From JAAFHB01 sp963675995 (GTDB lineage Bacteria; Bacteroidota; Bacteroidia; Bacteroidales; Prolixibacteraceae), in NCBI GenBank assembly GCA_963675995.2, contig CAXXIY010000001.1, positions 2,356,001-2,420,000 on the forward strand: 64,000 nucleotides of DNA, read 5' to 3'. Numbering within the stretch: position 1 is the stretch's first letter; every line of letters begins with the position of its first letter. This document shows, piece by piece, positions 1 to 8,108 of this stretch. The notes beneath the pieces were generated by a model that worked only from the letters and a program-made list of their open reading frames with translations, had not been told where the DNA came from and searched no databases. The position numbers and the translations under genes are program-made.

Positions 1-934
1 CTTCCACTTCAATTTTCTTCAGTGTGTTGTTCCAGGTGTTTATGGCGGCAGATTTCACCTGTTCATAATCCCAACCGGGAATTTCAGTAGCTAACCACGC
101 TTTGGCCTGTTCCACGCTTTTATAGGAAACAGCGACTTTAAGATAAATAATCTCATGCTCCTCGGTAGTGAACTGAAGGTATGCCCCGACCCTGTCATTT
201 TTTTGCTGCAGGGGCTGATTGAATGATTTTTGAGTGATTTTCCCGTTAAGCCATGTGCCATAACTTACCGGATTTTTACTTATCCGGGCGGCGAAATAAA
301 CCGTGTAGGGTCCCTGACCAAAACCACCTTCATAGACGCCATAACCGGACAGCAGATTATGCTCATTTGGATCAATCTTCACCTCGCCTTCATACACATT
401 GCCATGAATGTAGGTGGCGATATCCATGGGTAAATTATGGGTCAAATCGAGGAGGATATGGGCTTCATCCGATTTTGGGAAATCGAATTTATAGATGGCT
501 GAATGGCAGGAAGGGGTGAGACTTACCCCAATTTTATACCTTTCGAGTTTCACCTTATATTCGTATGGTTTTGCCGTTTCATCTGATTTTGGAGAATCAT
601 GTCCCTCCTCAGCAATTGCCAGTCCAATCTGGGGCGAAATAAATATCTGACCGTTTGTCCCCCAGCCTGTACCGCTCTGCTGCAACTGACCAAAACCACG
701 GATCGGTTCCTGTGGATGATAACCGTCGTCTCTCCCGTTTGGGGTCTGCGGACTCGGACAGATAGAGCCGAATGGTAATTGTGGTCCAATCACACAATTC
801 CCCTTTTCAGATCTTACACCGATAAAATTATCAACATAATCAAGCGGTTGCAGTTTTTGTCCCTGTGCAGAACCAGCGAAAAGGGTGATGATAAAAATCC
901 AAAGAGGTAATATTTCTCCAAATTGCTTCTTCAC
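1..934 (-). CDS. GH92 family alpha-mannosidase-like protein, N-terminal part only
   Basis: This gene runs off the left edge; 311 codons are visible. Starting at the GTG at 934, translation gives a signal peptide ending near GSAQG, then GH92 N-domain features: YVDNFIG, then GPQLPFGSICPSPQT and GRDDGYHP, with an LDLTHNLP segment further on. GH92 enzymes are exo-acting, calcium-dependent alpha-mannosidases, usually exported. The catalytic domain lies outside the window, so activity cannot be judged. I chose the GTG because it directly precedes the signal peptide and no in-frame ATG is better placed; an ATT sits just before it. The gene begins 19 bp after the stop of the upstream oxidoreductase, so it is probably cotranscribed. 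It is clearly different in sequence from the complete GH92 at 35421-37715, so the two probably differ in linkage specificity (inference). Confidence 0.82.
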   Translation of the reverse strand, partial: MKKQFGEILPLWIFIITLFAGSAQGQKLQPLDYVDNFIGVRSEKGNCVIGPQLPFGSICPSPQTPNGRDDGYHPQEPIRGFGQLQQSGTGWGTNGQIFISPQIGLAIAEEGHDSPKSDETAKPYEYKVKLERYKIGVSLTPSCHSAIYKFDFPKSDEAHILLDLTHNLPMDIATYIHGNVYEGEVKIDPNEHNLLSGYGVYEGGFGQGPYTVYFAARISKNPVSYGTWLNGKITQKSFNQPLQQKNDRVGAYLQFTTEEHEIIYLKVAVSYKSVEQAKAWLATEIPGWDYEQVKSAAINTWNNTLKKIEVE

Positions 935-953
935 AATCGTGTTACATTTAAAA

Positions 954-2264
954 TTATATTGTTGGTAAGATCCAGGGTTTGCGATACGGGCGGGTCATCA
1001 ACCTGCTTGCAATTGGATTTCCGATAATCTCCTGTTTTGCAGGATCCCACTGAATTTTGCTTCCTGTTGTCATGGCGATTTCTCCTAACAAACCGACAGA
1101 AATTGAACGATGTGCAATCTCGGCAGGGGCGATTGTCTCCTTCCTTGAGCGCATGCATTCAAGGAAATTTCCAACATGATCTTCACTTTTATAAAGATGG
1201 ATCTCATTCTCTCCGATCACCTCTTTCAGAATTTTTGGATCGGAGGCATCAAGCCTGCCGCGGTCGACGCTGATCCACCCCTTTTCTCCAAACCAGGTAG
1301 TTCCGCCCCCATGTTGCAAGCGTGAGGAGTTGGCGACACGCATCTCAATTCCATTGGCATATTTGCACAAAAAATCGTATTCGACCGGGGTGTTGTAGAT
1401 TCCGTCACGTGGATAAACTCCTTCTCCGGAGATCTCAACAGGACCTGAACGTTCCATACCGATTCCCCACTGTGCAATGTCGATGTGGTGACCGGCCCAG
1501 TCGGTGAGTTGTCCGCCCGAATAATCAAGTATCCAGCGCCAGTTCCAATGGCAAACTCCCCTGAACGGAACTTTAGGGGCGGGTCCGAGCCACATCTCCC
1601 AGTTTAGTCCTGCCGGCACGTCCATTGGCGGAGGTGTTCCAATCCCCTGACCTCCATCGGGTAGTCCAACTTCAATACTGGAAATTTTTCCTATACGTCC
1701 ATTGATCACCAGTTCTGCGGCATGGTGGAAGATGGGCCTCGATCGTTGCCAGCTTCCTGTTTGCCAGACGACATTATTTCGTTTTACGGCGTTGACAATG
1801 GCTTTGCTGTCATGTATTGTACGGGCAAGCGGTTTTTCGGCATATACATCCAGTTTTTTATCCGTGGCTGCAATATAAACCAGACCATGCCAATGATCCG
1901 GGATGGTTATCGCTACGGCATCCAATTGCTCTTTTTCAAGGAACTCGCGGTAATCACCATAGACGCGGCAATCGCTGTTTTTATTGGCCTTATCGATCAT
2001 CTCTTTGGCCCTGCCTGCATGATTGGTATCTACATCACAAACAGATACATACTGTACTACATTCAGTCGTCCTAAAAAGTCTCTGAGATTGGCCATTCCA
2101 CGCTGCCCGGTTCCGATAGCGCCCACAACAATCCTGTCGCTGGGAGGAAGCTTGCCACCCATCCCAACAGCTGTTGATGGAATAATTTGCGGAAGAATTA
2201 GCGCCCCGGTAGCGATGGCTGCTGAGCGTTTGAGAAAATCTCTTCTGGTAGTATGTTCAGACAT
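954..2264 (-). CDS. Tat-exported Gfo/Idh/MocA oxidoreductase (copy A of three close paralogues)
   Basis: The 436-residue protein has a twin-arginine signal (TRRDFLK, residues 6-12), a Rossmann nucleotide-binding loop GAIGTGQRG (48-56) and the family motif EKP (143-145), whose lysine usually contacts substrate and cofactor. A DWAGHHIDIAQW segment (255-266) supplies the conserved histidines and aspartate. Family members oxidise or reduce sugars with NAD(P) and include GH109-type glycosidases and enzymes that make 3-keto sugars. The Tat signal implies export in folded form with cofactor bound. It is very like 10733-12043 and 15978-17294, down to the C-terminal WDPAK...GNP...SRL...RPYR block. It lies 10 bp from the six-hairpin gene and 19 bp from the partial GH92, so it is part of that operon. 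The precise substrate cannot be read from the sequence. Confidence 0.88.
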   Translation of the reverse strand: MSEHTTRRDFLKRSAAIATGALILPQIIPSTAVGMGGKLPPSDRIVVGAIGTGQRGMANLRDFLGRLNVVQYVSVCDVDTNHAGRAKEMIDKANKNSDCRVYGDYREFLEKEQLDAVAITIPDHWHGLVYIAATDKKLDVYAEKPLARTIHDSKAIVNAVKRNNVVWQTGSWQRSRPIFHHAAELVINGRIGKISSIEVGLPDGGQGIGTPPPMDVPAGLNWEMWLGPAPKVPFRGVCHWNWRWILDYSGGQLTDWAGHHIDIAQWGIGMERSGPVEISGEGVYPRDGIYNTPVEYDFLCKYANGIEMRVANSSRLQHGGGTTWFGEKGWISVDRGRLDASDPKILKEVIGENEIHLYKSEDHVGNFLECMRSRKETIAPAEIAHRSISVGLLGEIAMTTGSKIQWDPAKQEIIGNPIASRLMTRPYRKPWILPTI

Positions 2265-2274
2265 ATGTTTATTT

Positions 2275-4308
2275 CTATCGGTTATTCATTTTCCTGATTT
2301 TATATTCTCCTTCTTCGTTCGGTATCAGTGCCTTACCATTTACCTTCAATACCTGTTTTTTGCCATTGCAGTCAATCTGTATTTTCAACCGTTCCTGACG
2401 GAACCTAAGATCCGTTGAAACATTTTGGGTGTTTGAATAAAGATTAGGCTTGATAATCAACTCATCACCAATGATCTTCACACCGAGCCAGTGACGTACC
2501 ACGAAGGAAGTTACCTCTGCTGAGGTCCATGGGACGATACCGCAAGAGCGCACCTGGCTACGGTTTATCGGTATCTCTTCAAACCAGGCACCTGAATTTC
2601 CCCCCTGGATAGTGTAAAGCCACTCCAGGGAGCGGCGACTCCGGTCTTTAAACCCCGCATCGTGCTGGGCACGTGCGATAAAGGCAGTACCGAAGGTCCA
2701 TGGTCCCGGCTGGTCTTCCTGCGAACTGGAGTGATACCTTTCGTATCCTCCCATGTTCCAGCGTGAATTCCAGATTAGTTCCAATTTATCGAGCGATAGC
2801 CTGGCAAGATCGGATAAGGGGTCAATGATCCCCAGTAAAACGGGTATTGCATAAGTCGCATCAGGATTCAGCCTGTGATAGTATTCAGTAGGGACGGGAG
2901 CGTCATTTTTTCCTGTTTTCCTCCTCCCTTCCGAGAGATCGGCGATCTCCCCGTTAACATTTCTACGCTTGATAAGGGCTCCCTGATCCACCAGTGCGCG
3001 TGTCGGATGGTGAAGCATCGCTTGGAGGATGATATCAGCCTGCTTTTTCCACTCTGATCCTCTCTCCGGAACGCCAAGGACTCCGGCCAGATCGGAGGCA
3101 CATCTAAGACCCTGAATCATATAGACCTGATAAACCATCTCGTAACCGTCGCTGAAAGTCCGTTCCCAAAATTCCCTTCTATTGTGGACCATACCCGTCG
3201 AATCACGGAAAACGGGATTCATCGGCCGCTCAATAAGCGCCAGAATCCTTTTGCGATAAGTGGTGATGAGCGATTGATCGCCCGTCCAGTCATAATAAAG
3301 TTTCAATGCATTCATCAACACCCCCATCTGGTCAAATTGTTCCCTGTCGGGCGCATCAAATCCTCCGGCTATGGCAGTAGTCCCTTCTTCAGATACCAGG
3401 TCTGAGAGAATGTAATTGAGCAAGCCCCTCGCACTTTCGAAACATCCACTGTAAATCAAACCCATCGCAACATTGGAACCATCGCGTACCCATTGATTCC
3501 CGTATTCAAAGACGCCGGCATCCATTCTTCCGTTAGACGAAACCAATCCGGGAAGGGCAAACGAGGCATTCCGGTAAAGTGAGCCGATTAGGTTATCGGA
3601 GGTGGATATGGTGGATAACTTACTTATCGATTGATCTTTCGCTTCGTCAGTTAGCAGGGAGGGAATAACAACCTCTCTTTTTAATGTAATGGTCTCTCCC
3701 CTCTTAATTGGTAGAGGACCTGTCCCGGGTAATCCGTCGAGCTCGGCAATGCTCAAGGTGTCATTGCCTGCCATATCTGCGCTGGTCAGCGCAATAATCC
3801 GGTCGAAACTCCCCTGTCTGGCTCCGGCTGTAAAGGTCTCCTTCACCCGGATTCCACCGGCCCACCACGATAATTCAACCGCCGGAGCGTTATTCCATGT
3901 GACCCATCTGGCCTGGGAATTGTTCCCGAGTGCAGAAAACTCGACTTGCCCAAGGATCACTTTCAGTGAGGTTTGGGAGAAGCTGGTTCCAGCAGTATAA
4001 TTCAGCGCATTCTTTTTTCTGACCGTCTGTCCGGGCTGTTCAGCATCAAAAAGGAGATAGGTAAAAGCCGGAGCAAGGCCCGCCTTATCTGTCTGAATAA
4101 CCATTTTTGCCCTTCCGCTTCTAAGGAAGAAATATTCCCTTCCATACTGGTAGGGAAATAAATAGACGGGGTCATCCGATACTGTGGCAACCGGACCGTT
4201 TTCAACCCGACTACCATCGTAAAGGGATGCCGCCCTGACCCCAGGGAATGACACGAACACCAATATTATGCTGAATACCATCATTATACCGGAATTTCTG
4301 ATTGTCAT
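2275..4308 (-). CDS. Secreted six-hairpin (alpha/alpha)6 glycosidase-like protein, family unassigned
   Basis: The 677-residue protein has a signal peptide ending near GVRAA (about residue 26), a beta-rich N-terminal region to about 240, an (alpha/alpha)6-toroid-like region with YGNQWVRDGSN (269-279) and repeated helical pairs, and a short beta-rich C-terminus with a VLKVNGK segment. The QWVRDG and FERTF/DGYEMVYQ-type segments are typical of six-hairpin glycosidases such as GH15, GH63, GH78 and GH95 relatives, but I cannot place it in one family. It probably acts on oligosaccharides in the periplasm or at the surface, together with the neighbouring GH106-like protein (48 bp upstream) and oxidoreductase (10 bp downstream). 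A rhamnosidase, glucosidase or fucosidase role are all possible. The ATG at 4308 leads directly into a good signal peptide. Confidence 0.6.
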   Translation of the reverse strand: MTIRNSGIMMVFSIILVFVSFPGVRAASLYDGSRVENGPVATVSDDPVYLFPYQYGREYFFLRSGRAKMVIQTDKAGLAPAFTYLLFDAEQPGQTVRKKNALNYTAGTSFSQTSLKVILGQVEFSALGNNSQARWVTWNNAPAVELSWWAGGIRVKETFTAGARQGSFDRIIALTSADMAGNDTLSIAELDGLPGTGPLPIKRGETITLKREVVIPSLLTDEAKDQSISKLSTISTSDNLIGSLYRNASFALPGLVSSNGRMDAGVFEYGNQWVRDGSNVAMGLIYSGCFESARGLLNYILSDLVSEEGTTAIAGGFDAPDREQFDQMGVLMNALKLYYDWTGDQSLITTYRKRILALIERPMNPVFRDSTGMVHNRREFWERTFSDGYEMVYQVYMIQGLRCASDLAGVLGVPERGSEWKKQADIILQAMLHHPTRALVDQGALIKRRNVNGEIADLSEGRRKTGKNDAPVPTEYYHRLNPDATYAIPVLLGIIDPLSDLARLSLDKLELIWNSRWNMGGYERYHSSSQEDQPGPWTFGTAFIARAQHDAGFKDRSRRSLEWLYTIQGGNSGAWFEEIPINRSQVRSCGIVPWTSAEVTSFVVRHWLGVKIIGDELIIKPNLYSNTQNVSTDLRFRQERLKIQIDCNGKKQVLKVNGKALIPNEEGEYKIRKMNNR

Positions 4309-4356
4309 AAATGCCTGATTTTAATCTGTTTTTACGTAATGATTTTAATTACTTCG

Positions 4357-7300
4357 CTATTTTACGGAGTTTAATTTTACCGGACCGATTAATCCCGATT
4401 TAATTTCACCCCGGTACATCGTAGGAACGGTTGTGTAATTATTGGCGATTGTGTTGTATACGAGTATTTCGATGTGGTTTTTTCCAGCTTTGGCAAAAGG
4501 AGTGATGTCGAATTTAAAGGGTGGTGAGAGCTTAATACCTGCACTTTTCCCGTTGATCATCAGTTCTGCCGAGGAGACCACATCACCCAGGTCGATCACC
4601 AGTTTATTTTTTACATCCAAGGGATTAACCGTAATCGTTTTGCGGTACCAGGCGCCACCTGAATAAGCCTTTAATCCATCAATTTTTGACCAGTCACCAA
4701 GGTTGATGGCGCTTTTGCCACATTGCTGTTCGATGTATTCCGGCAAAGCTGCTGCCCCGCAATATCCCGGCTGATATTCGATTTTAATGACCACCTGTGA
4801 GGTTGTCAATTTTGGATTCTTCAGTCTTAACGTGTACCCGGTCAATCCATCAGGATGTTTTTCACCTGGAGTTAGCTGCGTTTGAATACCATCTAACCAC
4901 ATGGATACTTTGCCGTAGGCATTAAAAGATAATGAACTTAATCCGGGCGCCGATTCAAAGGCAAAAAGGCCGGAGGATTTATTTTTGGATGAGCAGTCGA
5001 ATGGCAGTACACCATCATCTTCAAACCAGCGCATGGCTACCTGCTGTTTCTGAGGACGAGGAGCTCCCGGTTTGCGAAGAACGAGGTAGGTTTCACAGGC
5101 CTTGTCATACATGATTAATACCGGATTAGCTCCTTTTTTCAGATTGATTGAGTTGCTGTTGATATCTGTTTTTGAATTATTGATAAACAATGCCACAGGT
5201 TTTTCCTCACCCATTAAAAGATCATAACTTCCATTATCCGGAGCAATCACAGAGGTGAAGAGAAGGTAGAAATTTCCTTCAGGTTCAGGAAGTCGCTTCT
5301 TCGACATTTTCACATTTTTCAAGGCACCCAACCGGATGAAACTGTCGTACATTTTCCCCTTTAAGCCGTGATAACCCTGGTGGCCGGGATCACCTTCAAC
5401 ACCCTGTTTCCAGGAAAACCCATACGCTTCCCAATTGTATTTTTTACCCGATACCGTCACTTCACCGTTTCCATTCTGTGGAATTAATTTCAGCAATTCC
5501 TGCTCCGATGGGGCTTGGGCAAGTGGTCCAAGTTTTAGAAATTGTTTACCAAAAGCACAGGTGACGTCTGACCAGCTATTGTCAATGGTAAGTTTTCCTC
5601 CCGTGTAGTTATTTCCCTCGCTGAAATGTAACTGGCGAACCTGTGCACCTAACATTTCTTTTTTTGCCGGAAGCTGGAAGTCACCCCACTGATTATCCAT
5701 CGATGGCTTCAGCTCAAAATCCCACGTTTTGCCCAGATCAGTTTGTTTAATCACCGTTTCCGGTTTGATCATTTTCGCTAATTCTGTGGTTTTACCATCA
5801 AAAACGATGATCTGAATCTCTTTTTTAGTTAATGGAAGGGTTATTTCGGTCCCTTCGCTCGTGGAAACAGCAAATTTTGAAAGCGATGCGGTTTCCCCAT
5901 TCCAGGGATTCCAAAGCTGAGGAATTCCATTGGCTTTGAAAAAACATTTGGTCCCCTCCTCAAAATTGTAGAGGGCATATATTTCACGCTTCCCAATCAC
6001 GCGGTGCATCACATATGGACGTTCTTTTACCTCTTTCAACACTTTGAAGTTGGGGGCGTACTTCCCTTGAATTGCAGCAAAAATGGCTTTCCCATCCTCA
6101 CATTGAATGAGATTTGGGCTTTTTGAAAAAATGCCGGCGACAAGTTTGGAAGTTTCAGCATCATTAGCGCCATCTTTTTCAGTTGCACGAGGTGTATCCC
6201 CAATATTTACAATAATACCACCGGCTTTTTTAAATGCTGCAAGTTTCTGAAGTGAAGCATAACGGATAGTGGTCATGGAAGGAACAATCAGCACCTTGTA
6301 TTTTTCACCCGAAACGTCTATTTCCCCGTTTTTTACTTCCGAACGGGCAAGCGATTCAAAATCGATAAAGTCGAAATCAACTCCTTTATTGTAAAGCTCT
6401 TCCCCGGATTCAAATGCAAGTTTTACCGATTTTTTCCCCTCCGGACCTGCAACTACCGGTTCTGTGGGATATAGAATTGCAACATCACAATTGTGAACTC
6501 CCTGCGATAAAAGATAGGCTAATCGCTGAACGCAGTTCATCAACGGATCGATCTGTTTCCAGTAAGGCATGCGGAAATGGTTACACGGCGGGGCCCATTC
6601 CCACCATCCGCCCATTGTGGAATAGTATAAACCATGAAATGAGAGAAGGTTATAACCGGCAACAAAGTTGCCGAAGATTGCATCGGTCACATCCGAAGAG
6701 GTGGTACCCCAGCCGCTGCCGTAAAATCCCTCGAGCCAGACACGGGGACGCTCATAGAGGTGAGCGATCGATGAAGCCACCTTCGCCTTGATAATATCTT
6801 TTGCAAGTCCGGGCTGATCTGATCCGGGTCCCTGGTTCCACCGTTGTGTGCGAAAATAGTCACCGAACTCTGTCAGGTCTTTGCCACGTCCTCCATGATC
6901 GCAACCAAAAATCATCCCCCTCTCCTGGTGCCAGTCAAAAACAGGTTTGAAGAAATTCTCCTCGCTCAGGCTTACTAAAACATCATTGTAATCTAATTTT
7001 ATTTTTGGGGTGATCGGACCGATATTTGCAAATAGCGCGTCCAGATATGGAACGACATCGTACCCTTTCCGTTTTTTGAACTCACCCGCAAAATAGCTGT
7101 CCCAAAGATTTCCCCCTACCCTGAAATTCAGTTCATCAGAGAAGAAGAAATTGAGTGCTCCGGCGCCGCTCTCTTTTAATGCTTTTTCAAATTTTTCGAA
7201 GAAGAAGTGATTGTAAGCCTTCCCACTTTGCGGGTGCATTGGGTCATAGGATGGGATTAACTTTTCAGAGAAAACAGAGATCACTTTCCACGATTCTTTT

Positions 7301-7941
7301 CCAAAGCTGTAAGCCAGACCTCCGTCTTTTACAAGTGGAAGCAGATCCTTCCTGGAATCAATGATTACTGTACTGTCCGGGTTTATTTTAATTGCCGTGA
7401 GTGTAAGCAGATTTTCAGGCATTTGCAGGTTTCCCGACCCTGTCAGAATCTTGGCACTGCTACGCAATTGCGATCCGTTGAGATCAGGATTCGATGCAAT
7501 GGCCTCGTCTATTGCAAAACCCTGACCAATTCCAATGGTATAGTCGCTCAGACTTACACTCATCCCCCGCTTCTGAGCCTCGGCAGCAAACCACTTGAAA
7601 AGTTTCCACCATTCAGGGGTAAAAAGGGCAGGCTTACTTGGATTGGACCAGCCGTACGAAATGCCACCCGAATCCTGGTGACTGTAATTGATCTGGAGGC
7701 TCGAGATCCCTTTGTTTGACAACTGGTCTAACTGCCAGGTGAGCCGTTCACGGGTTAGGGTATCCCCCTGCCACCAGAAAAACGGGACATCTCCAAATCC
7801 TTTTGGCGGAGTGATAAATCCAGGTAGTACATCCAGTGAAGGGCTACGGTCGGCATATCCTGCCGGGATTTTTATTTGTGCAAATGGTTGAAAAGAGATC
7901 AGCAGTAATAAAGCGATCAGACAATTTCTGTTATTTTTCAT
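4357..7941 (-). CDS. GH106-like glycoside hydrolase (putative alpha-L-rhamnosidase)
   Basis: From the ATG at 7941 the protein is 1194 residues with a clean signal peptide (KNNRNCLIALLLLISFQPFAQ); a TTG at 7968 would only add nine polar residues. The N-terminal half resembles the GH106 TIM-barrel region: the FITPP opening, VPFFWWQGD, a FFSDELNF acidic segment, a WHQERG segment and GFYGSGWG. A glutamine-amidotransferase-like or GH42-type middle region (DVAILYPTEPV, LIVPSMTTIR) follows, and the C-terminus is a GH2-type beta-sandwich with WYRKTI, LDLGD-type and LMINGK segments. GH106 enzymes remove terminal rhamnose from rhamnogalacturonan and related glycans. It is about 90 residues longer than the other GH106 in the locus (23295-26611) and quite different from it, so a different linkage is likely. 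The family call rests on architecture and motifs rather than verified catalytic residues. Confidence 0.62.
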   Translation of the reverse strand: MKNNRNCLIALLLLISFQPFAQIKIPAGYADRSPSLDVLPGFITPPKGFGDVPFFWWQGDTLTRERLTWQLDQLSNKGISSLQINYSHQDSGGISYGWSNPSKPALFTPEWWKLFKWFAAEAQKRGMSVSLSDYTIGIGQGFAIDEAIASNPDLNGSQLRSSAKILTGSGNLQMPENLLTLTAIKINPDSTVIIDSRKDLLPLVKDGGLAYSFGKESWKVISVFSEKLIPSYDPMHPQSGKAYNHFFFEKFEKALKESGAGALNFFFSDELNFRVGGNLWDSYFAGEFKKRKGYDVVPYLDALFANIGPITPKIKLDYNDVLVSLSEENFFKPVFDWHQERGMIFGCDHGGRGKDLTEFGDYFRTQRWNQGPGSDQPGLAKDIIKAKVASSIAHLYERPRVWLEGFYGSGWGTTSSDVTDAIFGNFVAGYNLLSFHGLYYSTMGGWWEWAPPCNHFRMPYWKQIDPLMNCVQRLAYLLSQGVHNCDVAILYPTEPVVAGPEGKKSVKLAFESGEELYNKGVDFDFIDFESLARSEVKNGEIDVSGEKYKVLIVPSMTTIRYASLQKLAAFKKAGGIIVNIGDTPRATEKDGANDAETSKLVAGIFSKSPNLIQCEDGKAIFAAIQGKYAPNFKVLKEVKERPYVMHRVIGKREIYALYNFEEGTKCFFKANGIPQLWNPWNGETASLSKFAVSTSEGTEITLPLTKKEIQIIVFDGKTTELAKMIKPETVIKQTDLGKTWDFELKPSMDNQWGDFQLPAKKEMLGAQVRQLHFSEGNNYTGGKLTIDNSWSDVTCAFGKQFLKLGPLAQAPSEQELLKLIPQNGNGEVTVSGKKYNWEAYGFSWKQGVEGDPGHQGYHGLKGKMYDSFIRLGALKNVKMSKKRLPEPEGNFYLLFTSVIAPDNGSYDLLMGEEKPVALFINNSKTDINSNSINLKKGANPVLIMYDKACETYLVLRKPGAPRPQKQQVAMRWFEDDGVLPFDCSSKNKSSGLFAFESAPGLSSLSFNAYGKVSMWLDGIQTQLTPGEKHPDGLTGYTLRLKNPKLTTSQVVIKIEYQPGYCGAAALPEYIEQQCGKSAINLGDWSKIDGLKAYSGGAWYRKTITVNPLDVKNKLVIDLGDVVSSAELMINGKSAGIKLSPPFKFDITPFAKAGKNHIEILVYNTIANNYTTVPTMYRGEIKSGLIGPVKLNSVK

Positions 7942-8006
7942 AAGTAGATTTGATTTTACCGGATTCAATATGGGTGATCTGTTTTTATTAATTTACAATA
8001 ACTATA

Positions 8007-8021
8007 TCCCGAAGATCGGGA
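8007..8021 (-). terminator. Small GC-rich hairpin downstream of the transglutaminase-esterase gene
   Basis: TCCCGA-AGA-TCGGGA forms a 6-bp stem with a 3-base loop, 87 bp past the stop of the minus-strand gene at 8109. There is no immediate T-run on the minus strand, so termination is doubtful; it could instead be an RNA-processing or stabilising hairpin. The rest of the 167-bp gap is AT-rich and shows nothing clear. Confidence 0.25.
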
Positions 8022-8108
8022 GTGCACATCCTAATATTTATAAAGTATATCTTATAATTTCCAAAGCATACAATTCAGGTTACTTCTGACAGCCAAAACA
8101 TAATGGTA

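Noticed and set aside
954..2264. Calling the oxidoreductases GH109 alpha-N-acetylgalactosaminidases
   Set aside because: The family membership alone does not show hydrolase activity, and the DUF1080, ThuA and isomerase neighbours favour redox processing.
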